Part shown: one piece after another, positions 63,110 to 64,000 of the stretch
Position numbering within the stretch: position 1 is the stretch's first letter
How the letters are laid out: the number at the start of each line of letters is the position of its first letter
Origin: Clostridium neonatale
Lineage (GTDB): Bacteria > Bacillota > Clostridia > Clostridiales > Clostridiaceae
Assembly: GCF_001458595.1 (NCBI RefSeq)
Contig: NZ_LN890327.1
Coordinates: forward strand, 326,178-390,177
Length of the DNA: 64,000 nt
Reading direction: 5' to 3'
Position numbers and translations under genes: made by a program
Notes under the pieces: model-generated
What the model was told of the DNA's origin: nothing
The model's database searches: none
The model's input: only the letters and a program-made list of their open reading frames with translations

Positions 63110-64000
63110 ATGAAAATATTAAATAGTATTAGGAAAGTACCAGGGGGACTACTTATAGTTCCCATGATACTTTCTGCAATAATAAACACTTTTTTTCCTG
63201 AGATTTTTCAAATAGGGAATCCAACAACAGCACTTTTTACTAATAAGAGTACTATGGTATTAGTAGGATTAATGCTATTTGCCTCTGGTACACAATTTAA
63301 TATAAAAAACATAGTTAGTGTTCTTAAAAGAGCAGGATTACTATGCATTGGAAAGCTATTTATATCATATATTATTGGATTATTAGTGATTAAATTCTTT
63401 GGAATAGAAGGAGTATTTGGAATATCTGCAGTTGCCATTATTGCTACAATTACAAGTTGTAATCCAGGATTATATCTAGCCTTAGTTAATGATTATGGAG
63501 ATGAAATAGATGGAGCAGCTTTTGGCTTTTTAAATCTAATAGTGGTACCTGCAATTCCACTTATGATTTTAAGCTCAGCAAATGGACAAGGAATAGATTT
63601 AAATACAATAATAGCTAATCTGCTTCCATTTATATTAGGTATGATTTTAGGAAATTTAGATGGTGATTTTAAGAAGCTATATGCATCAGCTACAGGAATG
63701 CTTTTGCCTTTCATGGGAATATGCTTTGGTAGTAGTATAGATATTATAGTAGCTTTAAAGTCAGGAGTATCAGGAGTAATTCTCACATTAATATTCTATT
63801 TAGTGAGTCTTTTGCCTTTATTATTGTTAGATAGAAAAGTTGTAAAAAGGCCTGGTTATGCAGCTATTGCAATGTCATCTGTAGCAGGATTATCTATTTC
63901 AGTACCCTCATTAGCAGCTGAAATTAGTGATGCATATGCTCCGTTTGTGAATGTTGCAATGTCTCAAATAGCCTTAGCATCAATAATAACAAGTATAATA
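63110..64000 (+). CDS. kdgT: 2-keto-3-deoxygluconate permease (partial)
   Basis: 297 codons of an open frame leave the right edge. RKVPGGLLIVPMILSAIINT, NKSTMVLVGLMLFASGTQFN, AIIATITSCNPGLYLALVND and GFLNLIVVPAIPLMIL match the KdgT family of proton-coupled ketodeoxygluconate symporters. It starts six bases after the glucosidase stop without a good ribosome site, so it is probably coupled to it. The pairing with a beta-glucoside operon is unusual. Confidence 0.85.
   Translation, partial: MKILNSIRKVPGGLLIVPMILSAIINTFFPEIFQIGNPTTALFTNKSTMVLVGLMLFASGTQFNIKNIVSVLKRAGLLCIGKLFISYIIGLLVIKFFGIEGVFGISAVAIIATITSCNPGLYLALVNDYGDEIDGAAFGFLNLIVVPAIPLMILSSANGQGIDLNTIIANLLPFILGMILGNLDGDFKKLYASATGMLLPFMGICFGSSIDIIVALKSGVSGVILTLIFYLVSLLPLLLLDRKVVKRPGYAAIAMSSVAGLSISVPSLAAEISDAYAPFVNVAMSQIALASIITSII

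Overview
The window looks like a chromosomal segment of a low-GC, cluster I Clostridium. The evidence is AT-rich DNA with AGGAGG-type ribosome sites, many PTS and clostridial families (YvrJ, DUF1659, DUF2922, choline-binding-type repeats), a CtfA/CtfB CoA transferase and a complete lactate racemase (lar) locus. A solventogenic species of the C. beijerinckii type would fit, but that is inference. No rRNA, tRNA or CRISPR array was seen.

Layout: (1) 0-4.4 kb, a cellobiose/lactose-type PTS (two IIB, IIA, IIC) with a family 1 phospho-beta-glucosidase, behind the tail of a PRD/EIIA regulator. (2) 4.8-13.4 kb, the most unusual region. It holds DUF2922, DUF1659, a YvrJ gene split by a complete group II intron, an RHH-like protein, a small protein, a choline-binding-repeat GH24 endolysin and a dedicated sigma factor. 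Five transcription starts share one promoter motif with fixed spacing (TGTAAT-N13-TCATATATA), including the sigma gene itself. (3) 13.6-18.6 kb, an island between two copies of a decayed Rpn-type gene. It carries a flavodoxin with a MerR-type promoter, pyridoxamine-oxidase-like proteins, an orphan FMN riboswitch, and a SirTM sirtuin plus Zn-macrodomain pair. (4) 18.6-28.2 kb, a graveyard with a secreted repeat protein, a CarD regulator, a CoA transferase whose B subunit has a nonsense codon, and a broken prophage replication module.

(5) 28.2-36.4 kb, the lar locus: larA-E-B-C1-C2-D on the minus strand, divergent from larR-larMN-larQ-larO (nickel ECF transporter). larC is split at an A9 run, as expected for a -1 frameshift. 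(6) 37-41 kb, more decay: a truncated PTS gene, a YczE-like protein, a reductase cut by an IS3-family element, and a broken MerR gene. (7) 41.2-43.1 kb, a TetR regulator with a perfect palindromic operator and a cation/proton antiporter. (8) 43.3-49.0 kb, a 1908-residue mosaic surface protein with three SLH domains and wall-binding repeats. (9) 49.7-55.9 kb, an AraC regulator divergent from an L-fucose operon (fucI, kinase, fucU, fucO; no aldolase visible). (10) 56-58.2 kb, a decayed HD-GYP gene and repeat DNA. (11) 58.6-64 kb, a LicT-type antiterminator with two RAT/terminator leaders, a beta-glucoside PTS, a second phospho-beta-glucosidase and a 2-keto-3-deoxygluconate permease running off the end.

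Together the working operons describe a fermenter using plant beta-glucosides, L-fucose and lactate. These are interspersed with mobile debris and one compact sigma-controlled module that resembles the sigma/holin/lysin arrangement of clostridial toxin and bacteriocin loci.
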